Below are positions 1 to 6,380 of a stretch of DNA of 10,423 nt, piece by piece. The DNA lies in contig CAMFZO010000035.1 in NCBI GenBank assembly GCA_946006895.1, forward strand, positions 1 through 10,423. The letters run 5' to 3'. Numbering within the stretch: position 1 is the stretch's first letter; each line of letters starts with the position of its first letter. Under the pieces are notes generated by a model. It saw nothing but the letters and a program-made list of their open reading frames with translations, was not told the origin of the DNA and did not search any database. The translations under genes and the position numbers were made by a program. The DNA is from an uncultured Clostridia bacterium (GTDB lineage: Bacteria > Bacillota > Clostridia > Oscillospirales > Oscillospiraceae).

Positions 1-1436
1 ACCTGGCAGCGCTGGGCATTGCCCTGGGGCATCAGATACAGGCCGTCCTTCTCGTTACTGCCGCCGACCAGGCCGACGCCCACCGCCCAGCTCATGGCAT
101 CGGCGGCCCAGCTCGAGACCTTCGACTGATCGGCAAAGCCGACGAGCATAGTGCAGTCCTTGTCACTGTAGATGCCCTCTGTCTTGGCAAAGCGGCAGAG
201 GATGGTGGCGAGCTGCTCGCGGGTGATGTTCGTCTCCGGCTCGAATTTTCCGTTGCCCATGCCGTCAACGATACCGTTCTCCGCCGCCCAGATGACGGCG
301 TCGGTGTACCACTTGCCCGACTTGACATCGGTGAAGGGGTTCTTGCCGCTGTGGGAGGGTTCTCCCTTCATGCGGTAGAGGATGGTGACGATCATGCCGC
401 GGGTGCAGGCGCCCTTGGGATCAAACCTGTTGTTGCCGACACCGTTCATCAGCCGGTAGTAGTAGGCATACTCCACGTCGCCGTAGAACCAGTCAGAGGT
501 CTTGACGTCGTCAAAGAACATAGACGGCATCACCGGCAGCAGCTTGGAGAAGGTATAGGAGATCTTCAGCTCCTGCTCGCTCCGGGTGATGATTTTGGCA
601 GGCTCATCGTTGATGGTGGCCTTGACATCGGTGGAGAAAGCATAGTCCTCCTTTGCCTCCAGAGTGACCAGAACGCTGTAGCTCTGATCCGCCTTAAACT
701 CGGCATCATTCGGCTCCCACTGGACGCTTGCCACCGTGTAGCCCGCATTCTCTTCGAGGATGTCATAAGCATCGGTGATGGGCAGATCGACTGTCGGCTC
801 TTCCACATAGACGGCTGCCGTTTCAATGCTTCGGGGCTGGATGCGCTCGACCTTCACAGAGTCGATGCCGATAGCGAACTCATCAGAGACGCCATGGTGG
901 CGGAAGGCGATGCGGATGGTTTGCCCCGCGTATGCAGAGAGGTCGATGACGCGGCGCGCGGGCGTATTTCTGTCGTCGCCCTCTTTCAGCGTCTCCTCGT
1001 GGACCAGGGTCTCTCCCTTGCCGGGAACAAAAACGTAAACGCTGTAGTGCTCTGAGAAGTATTCGGGGTCCTGCGCGAAAACGTCGTAGGACAGCCAGGG
1101 ATCTCCCAGCACGGGAAGCGTGATCTCCGGGGTGTAGGCCCAGTTATCCGGTGTAAGCGGTGTATTAGTGTTGTTGTCATAATCCCAGCTGACGAGTGCG
1201 GTAACGCCGTCCGTTGCACCGGTTGGCTCATCCGTGCCACTACCAAAGCGTTTCCAGTTGTATTCATCGTGGTCGTTGTCCATGAAATGCCAGTAAGCCA
1301 TTTCCTCGTCCGTCTCGAAGCTGCAGAAATATAGAGTTTCCACCTCAACAGCAGCGGCGCTCAGGCCGAGCGCCGGCAGCAGGGAGAACAGCATGCACAC
1401 TGCCAGCAGCGCGGAGATCAGTTTCTTCATTTTCAT
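1..1436 (-). CDS. SLH-domain surface protein with choice-of-anchor-J-like domain (3' end missing)
   Basis: Open to the left edge, with 478 codons visible. The ATG at 1436 follows AAGGAGG (1444-1450) by 7 bases. Residues 1-29 form a Sec signal peptide (MKMKK, hydrophobic core, AAA cleavage region). Residues ~34-198 resemble the choice-of-anchor-J/cleaved-adhesin family: an opening FE segment, an acidic D-x-D...NW stretch near 53-61, and IDSVKV near 191-196. Residues ~205-297 form a small beta domain of the type found in Clostridia surface proteins (VTLEAKEDYAF, then a TINDEPA segment and SYTF). SLH repeats follow at ~307-357 (TRGMIVTILYR) and ~367-417 (TREQLATILCR), and a third starts near 433 and is cut after residue 478. 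SLH repeats normally bind pyruvylated secondary wall polymer, so the protein is probably displayed on the wall, binding an unknown partner through the J-like domain. A probable promoter lies at 1477-1505. The true C-terminus is unseen. Confidence 0.93.
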   Translation of the reverse strand, partial: MKMKKLISALLAVCMLFSLLPALGLSAAAVEVETLYFCSFETDEEMAYWHFMDNDHDEYNWKRFGSGTDEPTGATDGVTALVSWDYDNNTNTPLTPDNWAYTPEITLPVLGDPWLSYDVFAQDPEYFSEHYSVYVFVPGKGETLVHEETLKEGDDRNTPARRVIDLSAYAGQTIRIAFRHHGVSDEFAIGIDSVKVERIQPRSIETAAVYVEEPTVDLPITDAYDILEENAGYTVASVQWEPNDAEFKADQSYSVLVTLEAKEDYAFSTDVKATINDEPAKIITRSEQELKISYTFSKLLPVMPSMFFDDVKTSDWFYGDVEYAYYYRLMNGVGNNRFDPKGACTRGMIVTILYRMKGEPSHSGKNPFTDVKSGKWYTDAVIWAAENGIVDGMGNGKFEPETNITREQLATILCRFAKTEGIYSDKDCTMLVGFADQSKVSSWAADAMSWAVGVGLVGGSNEKDGLYLMPQGNAQRCQ

Positions 1437-1476
1437 GTGATTTCCTCCTTGTCATTTTCGTTACGTGTTTGATCGT

Positions 1477-1505
1477 ATATTATGCTTTCCTGCAGGGGCG
1501 GTCAG
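1477..1505 (-). promoter_or_regulatory. Possible sigma-A promoter of the SLH surface protein gene
   Basis: On the minus strand, CTGACC (1500-1505, 4 of 6 matches to TTGACA) is separated by 17 bases from TAATAT (1477-1482, 4 of 6 to TATAAT). It lies about 40 bases upstream of the SLH gene start, in the 128-base gap after the lipoprotein gene. The local sequence is the most AT-rich in the gap. Both hexamers are imperfect, so this is a candidate only. No convincing terminator for the upstream gene was found in the same gap. Confidence 0.4.
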
Positions 1506-1564
1506 GGACATCCGCTCCTGTGTGAACAGAAAACAAGTATCGCGGCGTCCTGCACCGGCGCATC

Positions 1565-2425
1565 TCAGCCGTAGGCGATCTCCGGGTAGAGATACTGGTA
1601 GTACCAATCCGCCCCCGCAAGGGAGCCGATGCGCGCAATGACCGTGATGTTCCCGTCGAGGTCGGGATAGAACATCAAATTGTCCAGGTTGATGTTCTCA
1701 TCGGAGACCGTCCACGCAAGCTGGCGGTCATAGCCATAAACCTCACGGTCCTCCTCGGGTATGTCGCCGTAGAAGGAGACGAAGCATTCCTCCGCAGCCT
1801 GACGGGTCGCCTCCAGGAAGCCCTCCTCCTCGATGTAAAGGTAGTCCAGAAGCTCCCTTCCCTGCAGCCACCGGCCGGTATTCTTTTCGTAGCAGTACAC
1901 GCCGTTCTCCGTAAAGCCGTAGTTGCTCTCAGCAACAACGAGCAGGATCACCAGGTCCTTGTAGAAGGAAGGATACCAGCTCACGATGTTATAGCCCAGG
2001 TCAACGCCGTCCTTCATTGCCGCATACTGATCCTCGATCAGTTGGCCGAAGCTCTCGTCGATGGCATCGTTGATGGCACGTGCCCCCTCGGTCGAGGCGG
2101 TGAGCATGGGCAGGTGGTAGGAATAATAGTAGAGATTGCTGTACTCGCTGTCATAGACGACCTCATACTCTCCGCTGTCGTTATAAGGCTCATAAACAAG
2201 GCCTTCGAGACGTTCATAGGGATCGTCGGGCTGAGACGGTTCCTCCGTCGGGCTTTCGGTCGGTTCTTCCGTCTGCGCAGGCGCGGAGGTTTCGGCAGGC
2301 TCCGAGGTCCCGGCGGTGGGTAGGGTGATATTCTCAAAAGGCCCGTTTGACGGCTCTTTTTCGCCGCAGGCGGTCAGGGTCAGCAGAAATAACAGGGCAA
2401 GGGCAAATGCGGTGAATCGTTTCAT
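1565..2425 (-). CDS. Lipoprotein with DUF4163/DUF3298-like outer domain
   Basis: 286 residues. The ATG at 2425 follows GGAGG (2433-2437) by 7 bases. Residues 1-20 are a lipoprotein signal peptide with lipobox LTAC, so Cys20 should carry the lipid anchor. Residues ~35-68 are a Pro/Glu/Thr/Ser-rich linker. The globular part (~75-286) is rich in Tyr and acidic residues. It begins with a YHLPMLTAS segment followed by a helix with INDAI, and later has NTGRWLQGRELLDYL; this layout resembles DUF4163/DUF3298 domains (RsiV and PdaC outer regions). The C-terminus has FYPDLDGNITVIARIGSLAG, a phrase I associate with uncharacterised Clostridia lipoproteins. No catalytic motif is visible and the role is unknown. 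The gene lies 68 bases downstream of the 477-residue lipoprotein gene, and the two signal peptides end almost identically (LTLTACGEK and FTLTACGEK). Co-transcription is possible. The domain call rests on remembered pattern, not a search. Confidence 0.88.
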   Translation of the reverse strand: MKRFTAFALALLFLLTLTACGEKEPSNGPFENITLPTAGTSEPAETSAPAQTEEPTESPTEEPSQPDDPYERLEGLVYEPYNDSGEYEVVYDSEYSNLYYYSYHLPMLTASTEGARAINDAIDESFGQLIEDQYAAMKDGVDLGYNIVSWYPSFYKDLVILLVVAESNYGFTENGVYCYEKNTGRWLQGRELLDYLYIEEEGFLEATRQAAEECFVSFYGDIPEEDREVYGYDRQLAWTVSDENINLDNLMFYPDLDGNITVIARIGSLAGADWYYQYLYPEIAYG

Positions 2426-2493
2426 CGCCGTTCCTCCGTTCGGTCAAAATGGGGTTTTCCGGCGCGGCGGCAGAGACCACCGCCCCAGGTTGT

Positions 2494-3927
2494 TTATTTT
2501 AACAACTGAATCGAGTAAATGACGGATTCGACCTCAGGTGAGAGACATTCTTCATAGCTGTTGTAGGAACGGGCGCTGATGGTGACGCCGTAGTACTGCC
2601 CGGAGGACTCCCCGAAGGAGATATAGGTATCGACATAGTAGTCGCCCCACATATTATAGGTGATACGGACCGCGTCGAAGCCGGCGATGTTCAGTTCTTC
2701 CTTCTTGAAATCCTCATAGTCGGAATAGGAATCCAAGCCAGCCAGAGCCTGCTGCGCCTCTTCCCCGCTCCAGGCCGCCGTGAAGTAGATGCACAGGGAG
2801 CCGTCCTCCGTCTCCAGACAGTTGAATAAGTCATCATAGGTGAAAATGTCAGTGGGATAGTTGAAGAGGAGAGCACCGGCATCGTTATAGTCCAGGACGC
2901 CGTCGCCTGCGATGGGCGCGCCCGGTTCACTACTGCCCACCGGAGCGGTTTCGTCGATGGTGTCGGGGGCGGTGTCAACGCCTGCCTCGATGAGGGGCAG
3001 ATACCAATCGTCATAGTATCCGGGCATCATGTCGTCATAGGGCAGGTCGGTGGTGTCCGCATTGCGCACATCCTCCCAGTCCATGCCCCAGGGGCGCAGA
3101 TAGAACGTATAGTTAAACCAGTTTTCTCCGTTGCTCTCCGGGTCGGAGTAGGTTCCGTCGATGCAGATCATCTGGTCGAGGGAGCTGACCTGAGAGGCAC
3201 CCGGGTCGACGATCCAGTCGGCATGGCCGATCTCGTAATCCCAGAAATAGCCGCTCTCGGACATCATGCAGCCGTACTCCGTCGTGCCGCTGCCAAAGGA
3301 GACATCCGTATCGATCATGTACTCGTCAGCATCGCAGTCCTCATCCCAGATCTGGATATTGCCGGTCGTGTCGTCATAGAGGATAACACGGGCACAGGCA
3401 TCCCAGAACAGGCTTTCCCAATCGGCATACTCGCCGCCGGCACTGGTCACGACCCACCAGCCGTACCAGTCACCTTCCCACCAGGCGTAGGGGGCGTCCG
3501 GGACTTCAATGGTCGGTTCCTCGGTCTCGCTGACGTCGGCAGTACTGGTTTTCGGCGCGGAGGCGCCGCCCTTTACAAAGGTCATGGGCATACCCATTTC
3601 CATGAAGTCCACGACGAGAGTGCCGTCCTTCAGGGTGCCTGTGCTGTCGATGCCCTCGATCGTAATGGTGATGTTCTCGCCGTTCAGGGTCCATGTACCC
3701 TCGGCAGAGTCGCCCTCCAGGGTCATGACGCACTTGCCGCCGGACTTCAGTTCGACGTAGTTTTCGCCTTCATAAATATCGGAAAAGTTCATGGTCACAC
3801 CCATCGCCTCGATGGTCGTGCCCTCATATCTGCCCAGATTCGGGTCACTGTCGTTGTCTTTTTCACCGCAGGCCGTGAGCGTAAAGAGCATTGCAAGCGC
3901 CAGCAGGATGGCTGCGAGTTTTTTCAT
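2494..3927 (-). CDS. Large multi-domain lipoprotein (lipocalin-like, Trp-rich and PsbP/DUF1795-like modules)
   Basis: 477 residues from the ATG at 3927, which follows GGAGG by 7 bases. An in-frame ATG at 3972 lies upstream of that site and would put 15 residues before a good signal peptide, so it was not used. Lipobox LTAC gives lipidated Cys20. Three modules follow. Residues ~33-120 form a small beta domain (EGTWTLNGENITITIEG, GTLKDGTLVVDF) like the lipocalin-like repeat common in Clostridia lipoproteins. Residues ~148-313 form a striking aromatic and acidic domain (WWEGDWYGWW, then a WDACARV segment, SESGYFWDYEIG, FYLRPWGMDWEDV, DDWYLPLI). Residues ~345-477 form an alpha/beta domain ending in VIYSIQLLK, similar in layout to PsbP/DUF1795-like lipoprotein domains. 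Acidic Pro/Thr linkers (~121-147, ~314-344) separate them. It should sit on the outer face of the membrane, perhaps binding ligand or polymer. No enzyme motif is seen. Confidence 0.9.
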   Translation of the reverse strand: MKKLAAILLALAMLFTLTACGEKDNDSDPNLGRYEGTTIEAMGVTMNFSDIYEGENYVELKSGGKCVMTLEGDSAEGTWTLNGENITITIEGIDSTGTLKDGTLVVDFMEMGMPMTFVKGGASAPKTSTADVSETEEPTIEVPDAPYAWWEGDWYGWWVVTSAGGEYADWESLFWDACARVILYDDTTGNIQIWDEDCDADEYMIDTDVSFGSGTTEYGCMMSESGYFWDYEIGHADWIVDPGASQVSSLDQMICIDGTYSDPESNGENWFNYTFYLRPWGMDWEDVRNADTTDLPYDDMMPGYYDDWYLPLIEAGVDTAPDTIDETAPVGSSEPGAPIAGDGVLDYNDAGALLFNYPTDIFTYDDLFNCLETEDGSLCIYFTAAWSGEEAQQALAGLDSYSDYEDFKKEELNIAGFDAVRITYNMWGDYYVDTYISFGESSGQYYGVTISARSYNSYEECLSPEVESVIYSIQLLK

Positions 3928-3934
3928 TTTGTTT

Positions 3935-3939
3935 CCTCC
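3935..3939 (-). promoter_or_regulatory. Ribosome binding site fixing the start of the 477-residue lipoprotein
   Basis: GGAGG on the minus strand with 7 bases to the ATG at 3927. It favours this start over the in-frame ATG at 3972, which lies upstream of it. Confidence 0.85.
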
Positions 3940-3950
3940 AAACTTATAAC

Positions 3951-3986
3951 AAAGAAATACGGGCGGTAGCAAGTCGCCGCCGCCCG
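3951..3986 (-). terminator. Probable intrinsic terminator after the four-helix membrane protein
   Basis: Minus strand: CGGGCGG (3980-3986) pairs perfectly with CCGCCCG (3960-3966) across a 13-base loop and is followed by TATTTCTTT. The hairpin begins 11 bases past the stop of the membrane protein gene. The stem is short but pure G-C; the U-tract is interrupted, so termination may be partial and let transcription reach the lipoprotein gene. Confidence 0.55.
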
Positions 3987-3996
3987 GGCTATGGGA

Positions 3997-4401
3997 TCAA
4001 GCCTGCTTGTTTTTCGCAGCGCCGATGATGAACAGCACGGGAAGAACAAGGCCAAGGATCAGGGAGAACACGGGGAAGCTGCTGCCGCCGACAACGGTAA
4101 GGATGCTGCCAGCAACGCACAGGGCCGCGACCACGATGCCCCAGCCCATGCAAGTACCGGCCTTTTCGGGCTTCTTTGCATTGGCGACACCGATGATGCC
4201 TGCCACAAGCTCAGCAACTGCGCTGACAAGGGTCAGAGCGCCCGCGGCGTACAGCATGCCGGAAGAAGCGCCCAGAACTGCCAGAGCGGCGATGCCCAGC
4301 AGGGCGATGATGGCGACGATCAGGGAGATCGCGCCGCCGATGATCATGAGAATACCGGTGACTTTCAGGAAGCCGGCACCCTTAGCTGTGGTTTGTTCCA
4401 T
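3997..4401 (-). CDS. Small four-helix membrane protein (DUF4064-like appearance)
   Basis: 134 residues from the ATG at 4401. GGAGG at 4410-4414 is 8 bases before it. An in-frame ATG at 4416 overlaps that site, so the shorter start is preferred. The protein is almost entirely hydrophobic, with predicted transmembrane segments at about 14-36, 50-75, 85-105 and 109-128. The first carries a Gly-rich ILMIIGGAISLIVAII pattern like small DUF4064-type membrane proteins. The short loop KKPEKAG and the tail AAKNKQA are basic, suggesting that they face the cytoplasm. No catalytic or transport signature is visible. It precedes the large lipoprotein gene by 69 bases, with a likely terminator between. It could be a membrane partner of the neighbouring lipoproteins, but this is guesswork. 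Confidence 0.85.
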   Translation of the reverse strand: MEQTTAKGAGFLKVTGILMIIGGAISLIVAIIALLGIAALAVLGASSGMLYAAGALTLVSAVAELVAGIIGVANAKKPEKAGTCMGWGIVVAALCVAGSILTVVGGSSFPVFSLILGLVLPVLFIIGAAKNKQA

Positions 4402-4409
4402 AATGATTA

Positions 4410-4414
4410 CCTCC
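4410..4414 (-). promoter_or_regulatory. Ribosome binding site fixing the start of the four-helix membrane protein
   Basis: GGAGG on the minus strand, 8 bases before the ATG at 4401. It overlaps the alternative upstream ATG (4414-4416), which therefore is unlikely to be used. Confidence 0.75.
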
Positions 4415-4512
4415 ATTTTTCATTTTATCATGTAATGTTTTAACGTTTTCTTTTTTGCCGCCAAAGGCGAAAGGCTACTTCCTTCTCCTTTCCTCAAAAA
4501 CTGCAGAAATCA

Positions 4513-4526
4513 CGGACGGTCGTCCG
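4513..4526 (-). terminator. Weak hairpin downstream of the DUF4428-like gene
   Basis: On the minus strand CGGAC pairs with GTCCG across GACC, 15 bases past the stop codon, followed by TGATTTCTGCAGTTTTT. The stem is only 5 bp and the U-run is displaced, so this is a weak terminator candidate. The rest of the 139-base gap (4402-4540) is AT-rich toward the membrane protein gene and may hold its promoter: TTGGCG and TAAAAC are 16 bases apart, each matching 4 of 6 consensus bases. Nothing else is visible in the gap. Confidence 0.3.
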
Positions 4527-4540
4527 AATCTCCCATTGGA

Positions 4541-5311
4541 TCAGCCGCGGACAGAACCGCCGCAGTATTCGCAGCGGCCGGATGCATCCGGCGTCGTGGT
4601 GGCGCCGCACCAGGGGCAGGTGACTGCCTGCTTGGGAGCCGCAGCCTCTTCCGCCTGTCTGCGCGCCTGACGGCGCACCTGGGTCAGAGCCGTGCGGATC
4701 TCATTGGCCATCCGGTCGCGCTCCTGGTATTCCACGTCCTGACGGGGGTTGACCGTGGTGCCGAGGCGCGTGGCGGAAGCATTGACCTCCACATCACTGC
4801 CCAGACGGAAGCGCATCCGGTCGAACCAGGGGCTGTTGACGTGGATATTTATCCAGAATTCATAGCTGTAGTGATAGCGCGGCGGGTTGTAGCTGACCTC
4901 CTTGCCGTCGGGCAGCTCGCGTTTTTCCTCGGACTTGCTCTCCTCCACGTCCACGTCGCAGCCGGTGACCTGGGAGAAATCCAGCACGTCGGGATTGGCC
5001 TCCTGCCAGCGCCGGGCAGAGGTCACCATGAATTTTCCGGCATCCTCGTCCAGCAGCACCTTGGTATCCATGCCAAGGGTGCGGGTGACGTTGAATTTTT
5101 CCACCTCCGCCCGGTTTGCCTCGCGGTATTCCAGTTGGGAGCGGATCTCCTCCACCGTGCTCTGGCGGCGATCAGAAAACCAGGGAGAGAGCTTCTTGGC
5201 ACACTCCTTGCACAGGTTGCCGTCCTCTAATTTGCGGTTGCCCAAAAGGCCGATCTCCCCGCCGCAGATGTCGCAGTTTTTCTTTTCAAACAGTTTTCCA
5301 AAGAAGCCCAT
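4541..5311 (-). CDS. DUF4428-like zinc protein with C-terminal zinc ribbon
   Basis: 256 residues. The ATG at 5311 follows GGGAGG by 9 bases. No signal peptide, so probably cytosolic. The N-terminus (MGFFGKLFEKKNCDICGGEI, then GLLGNRKLEDGNLCKECAKKL) is the classic pattern of DUF4428, a small zinc-binding module; Cys13, Cys16, Cys34 and Cys37 are the likely ligands. The central part (~50-200) is mixed alpha/beta with a beta segment YEFWINIHVNSPWFDRMRFRL near 150-170 and an acidic stretch near 120-135. A basic, Gln/Ala-rich helix (~200-225) leads to a C-terminal ribbon with Cys232, Cys235, Cys247 and Cys250. The family has no settled function that I know. The gene starts 29 bases after the stop of a small lipoprotein gene and is probably the third gene of an operon with it and the CxxC-rich protein. 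Confidence 0.92.
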   Translation of the reverse strand: MGFFGKLFEKKNCDICGGEIGLLGNRKLEDGNLCKECAKKLSPWFSDRRQSTVEEIRSQLEYREANRAEVEKFNVTRTLGMDTKVLLDEDAGKFMVTSARRWQEANPDVLDFSQVTGCDVDVEESKSEEKRELPDGKEVSYNPPRYHYSYEFWINIHVNSPWFDRMRFRLGSDVEVNASATRLGTTVNPRQDVEYQERDRMANEIRTALTQVRRQARRQAEEAAAPKQAVTCPWCGATTTPDASGRCEYCGGSVRG

Positions 5312-5340
5312 CTGTGGTTTCCTCCCTTACAATATGTAGA

Positions 5341-5880
5341 TTACTTGATCACGATGCTGCCGAGGATGGCCAGCACGTCCGCGTCGGTGGCTGTGATGGG
5401 ATCATCCTCGCCGAGGCTCATGGTGACCTGGAGCTGCACGTCGCCCGTGGTCCAAATAACAGCCATGGGGGTGTCGAGGCTGGTGCCGGTGAAGCCGTTC
5501 CAGGTGTAGCCGCCGGCCTGGATGGGCTCGAGATCGGCAGTGTCGTCATAAAAATCCTTCGTGTCGGTGTACATGGTGTTGTCCGGATAGTAGTTGATCT
5601 GGACATAGGGCTTGGAGAACAGGTCCCATTCCGAGTCGCCGCCCTTGCAGATCTGCAGGGCAGTGGGGTCGTAATCACCGTCGTACTCGTCAAACATATC
5701 CGAAACGGGGAACTCCTTCCAGCCGTCGGGGACAAGCACGGTGAAATCGCCGGCGTCGTAGGTCTCGCCCTTGACTTCCTCCGGTGTCTCGGGGGTCTTG
5801 CCGCCACAGCCGGCCAGAACAGACGCGCAGAGCGCCAGGGCAAGCAGCAGAAGCAATGCTTTTTTCATGGTCTTTTTCAT
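5341..5880 (-). CDS. Small lipoprotein with PsbP/DUF1795-like domain
   Basis: 179 residues. Lipobox LAGC gives lipidated Cys25 after a Leu/Ala-rich signal peptide. The ATG at 5880 is preferred: AAGGA (5892-5896) is 11 bases upstream, a longish but usable spacing. The alternative ATG at 5868 would shorten only the basic N-terminus. The mature part (~39-179) starts YDAGDFTVLVPDGWKEFPV, the typical opening of a PsbP/DUF1795-like domain. It continues with an acidic region, KPYVQINYYPD, GGYTWNGFTGT and the final strand DVLAILGSIVIK. The order of elements recalls the C-terminal module of the 477-residue lipoprotein. The function is unknown; this fold often binds partners or ligands at the membrane surface. 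It lies 22 bases after the CxxC-rich gene and 29 before the DUF4428-like gene, so it is probably co-transcribed with both. Confidence 0.9.
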   Translation of the reverse strand: MKKTMKKALLLLLALALCASVLAGCGGKTPETPEEVKGETYDAGDFTVLVPDGWKEFPVSDMFDEYDGDYDPTALQICKGGDSEWDLFSKPYVQINYYPDNTMYTDTKDFYDDTADLEPIQAGGYTWNGFTGTSLDTPMAVIWTTGDVQLQVTMSLGEDDPITATDADVLAILGSIVIK

Positions 5881-5902
5881 TTTCAGTTACATCCTTTCCT
5901 TA

Positions 5903-6277
5903 TTACACTACCATCTCCACCAGAGACGGCGTCACCGGAGCGCCCTGCTCATTTAACTGAGAAGCACAGTGAACACACATATCCAGATCCTCGCAAATCA
6001 GGAAGCACCGGTTGCATACCGTTCTGCGGCAGATGGGGCAGCGGTTGAAAATATCCGTTGCCTCCCTCACCGCGTTGTTTTTTGCAAGCTCGTGTTCTTT
6101 CTGATACAGGGCGTCAAAGATGACCTGCTTTCCCTCGCTTTTCGGATGCACGCCCGCCTTGGAAAAGCGGGTCTGCCGGCTGCTCCAGACCTGGCCGCAT
6201 TCGGCACAGCGGATGGAAAAGCAAAATACGTCCCGCGTGGAGCAGTCTTTCAAGAGGGCCTTCACGATTTCTTTCAA
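5903..6277 (-). CDS. Small cytosolic protein with four CxxC motifs (putative double zinc site)
   Basis: 124 residues starting at TTG (6277). An in-frame TGA lies three codons upstream, so no longer version exists; a GTG at codon 5 is the alternative. AAGGA (6290-6294) is 12 bases before the TTG, a weak arrangement. There is no signal peptide or membrane segment. Eleven cysteines include CxxC pairs at 24/27, 80/83, 88/91 and 101/104, plus C95. The first pair is in RCAECGQVW; the rest form a dense C-terminal cluster. Between them lies a charged helical region (~50-78). This suggests two zinc sites, as in zinc-ribbon or treble-clef folds, with 80-104 spaced somewhat like a cross-braced knuckle. 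I do not recognise the family. It is likely the first gene of a three-gene operon ending with the DUF4428-like zinc protein. The initiation site makes low translation plausible. Confidence 0.82.
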   Translation of the reverse strand: MKEIVKALLKDCSTRDVFCFSIRCAECGQVWSSRQTRFSKAGVHPKSEGKQVIFDALYQKEHELAKNNAVREATDIFNRCPICRRTVCNRCFLICEDLDMCVHCASQLNEQGAPVTPSLVEMVV

Positions 6278-6310
6278 CGCCGTTCACCGTCCTTTGCGTT
6301 TCGGATGATC

Positions 6311-6322
6311 TCAATATATTGA
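6311..6322. promoter_or_regulatory. 12-base perfect AT-rich palindrome
   Basis: TCAATATATTGA reads the same on both strands and lies 34 bases before the TTG start of the CxxC-rich protein. It could be an operator, or just the AT-rich core of a promoter. There is only one copy and no second site supports it. Confidence 0.25.
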
Positions 6323-6344
6323 ATCATATGCAGGAAATCCATGG

Positions 6345-6380
6345 TACTCAGGCTACTTTTCGGAAAAAGTAGCCCAAGTA
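6345..6380 (-). other. Strong hairpin in the leader of the CxxC gene operon
   Basis: The core is a perfect 10-bp stem (GGCTACTTTT / AAAAGTAGCC, 6351-6374) with a four-base loop. On the minus strand, RNA pairing extends to 16 continuous pairs using two G-U wobbles (UACUUG against UGAGUA). The plus-strand transcript would have A-C mismatches at those two positions, so the extended structure favours minus-strand RNA. No U-tract follows, so it is not a standard terminator. It may be a 5' leader structure, or a copy of a dispersed palindromic element; Clostridia genomes contain similar AAAAGTAG-type hairpins between genes, by my recollection. Confidence 0.6.

Noticed and set aside
351..1055. Long plus-strand open frame (234 codons) over the SLH protein gene
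   Set aside because: It lies antisense to a gene with clear signal peptide and SLH motifs, has no good ribosome binding site, and its translation has no recognisable domain. Long antisense frames are common in GC-rich codon-biased genes.
1491..1498. CCTGCAGG palindrome as an operator
   Set aside because: An eight-base GC-rich palindrome in the spacer of the putative SLH promoter is easily expected by chance, and no second copy was seen.
3943..3972. Promoter-like pair TTGCTA and TATAAG (18-base spacer) before the 477-residue lipoprotein
   Set aside because: The predicted start would fall at about 3936, inside the ribosome binding site, leaving no usable leader. It also overlaps the loop of a likely terminator.
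5116..6048. Plus-strand open frame of 310 codons spanning three minus-strand genes
   Set aside because: It crosses two gene boundaries with good minus-strand ribosome binding sites and its translation is low-complexity Gly/Val/Pro-rich sequence without motifs.
5903..6277. RING-type ubiquitin ligase for the CxxC-rich protein
   Set aside because: Cysteine spacing is only loosely RING-like, the ligand histidine is not in place, and bacterial context gives no support. A generic double zinc site is the safer reading.
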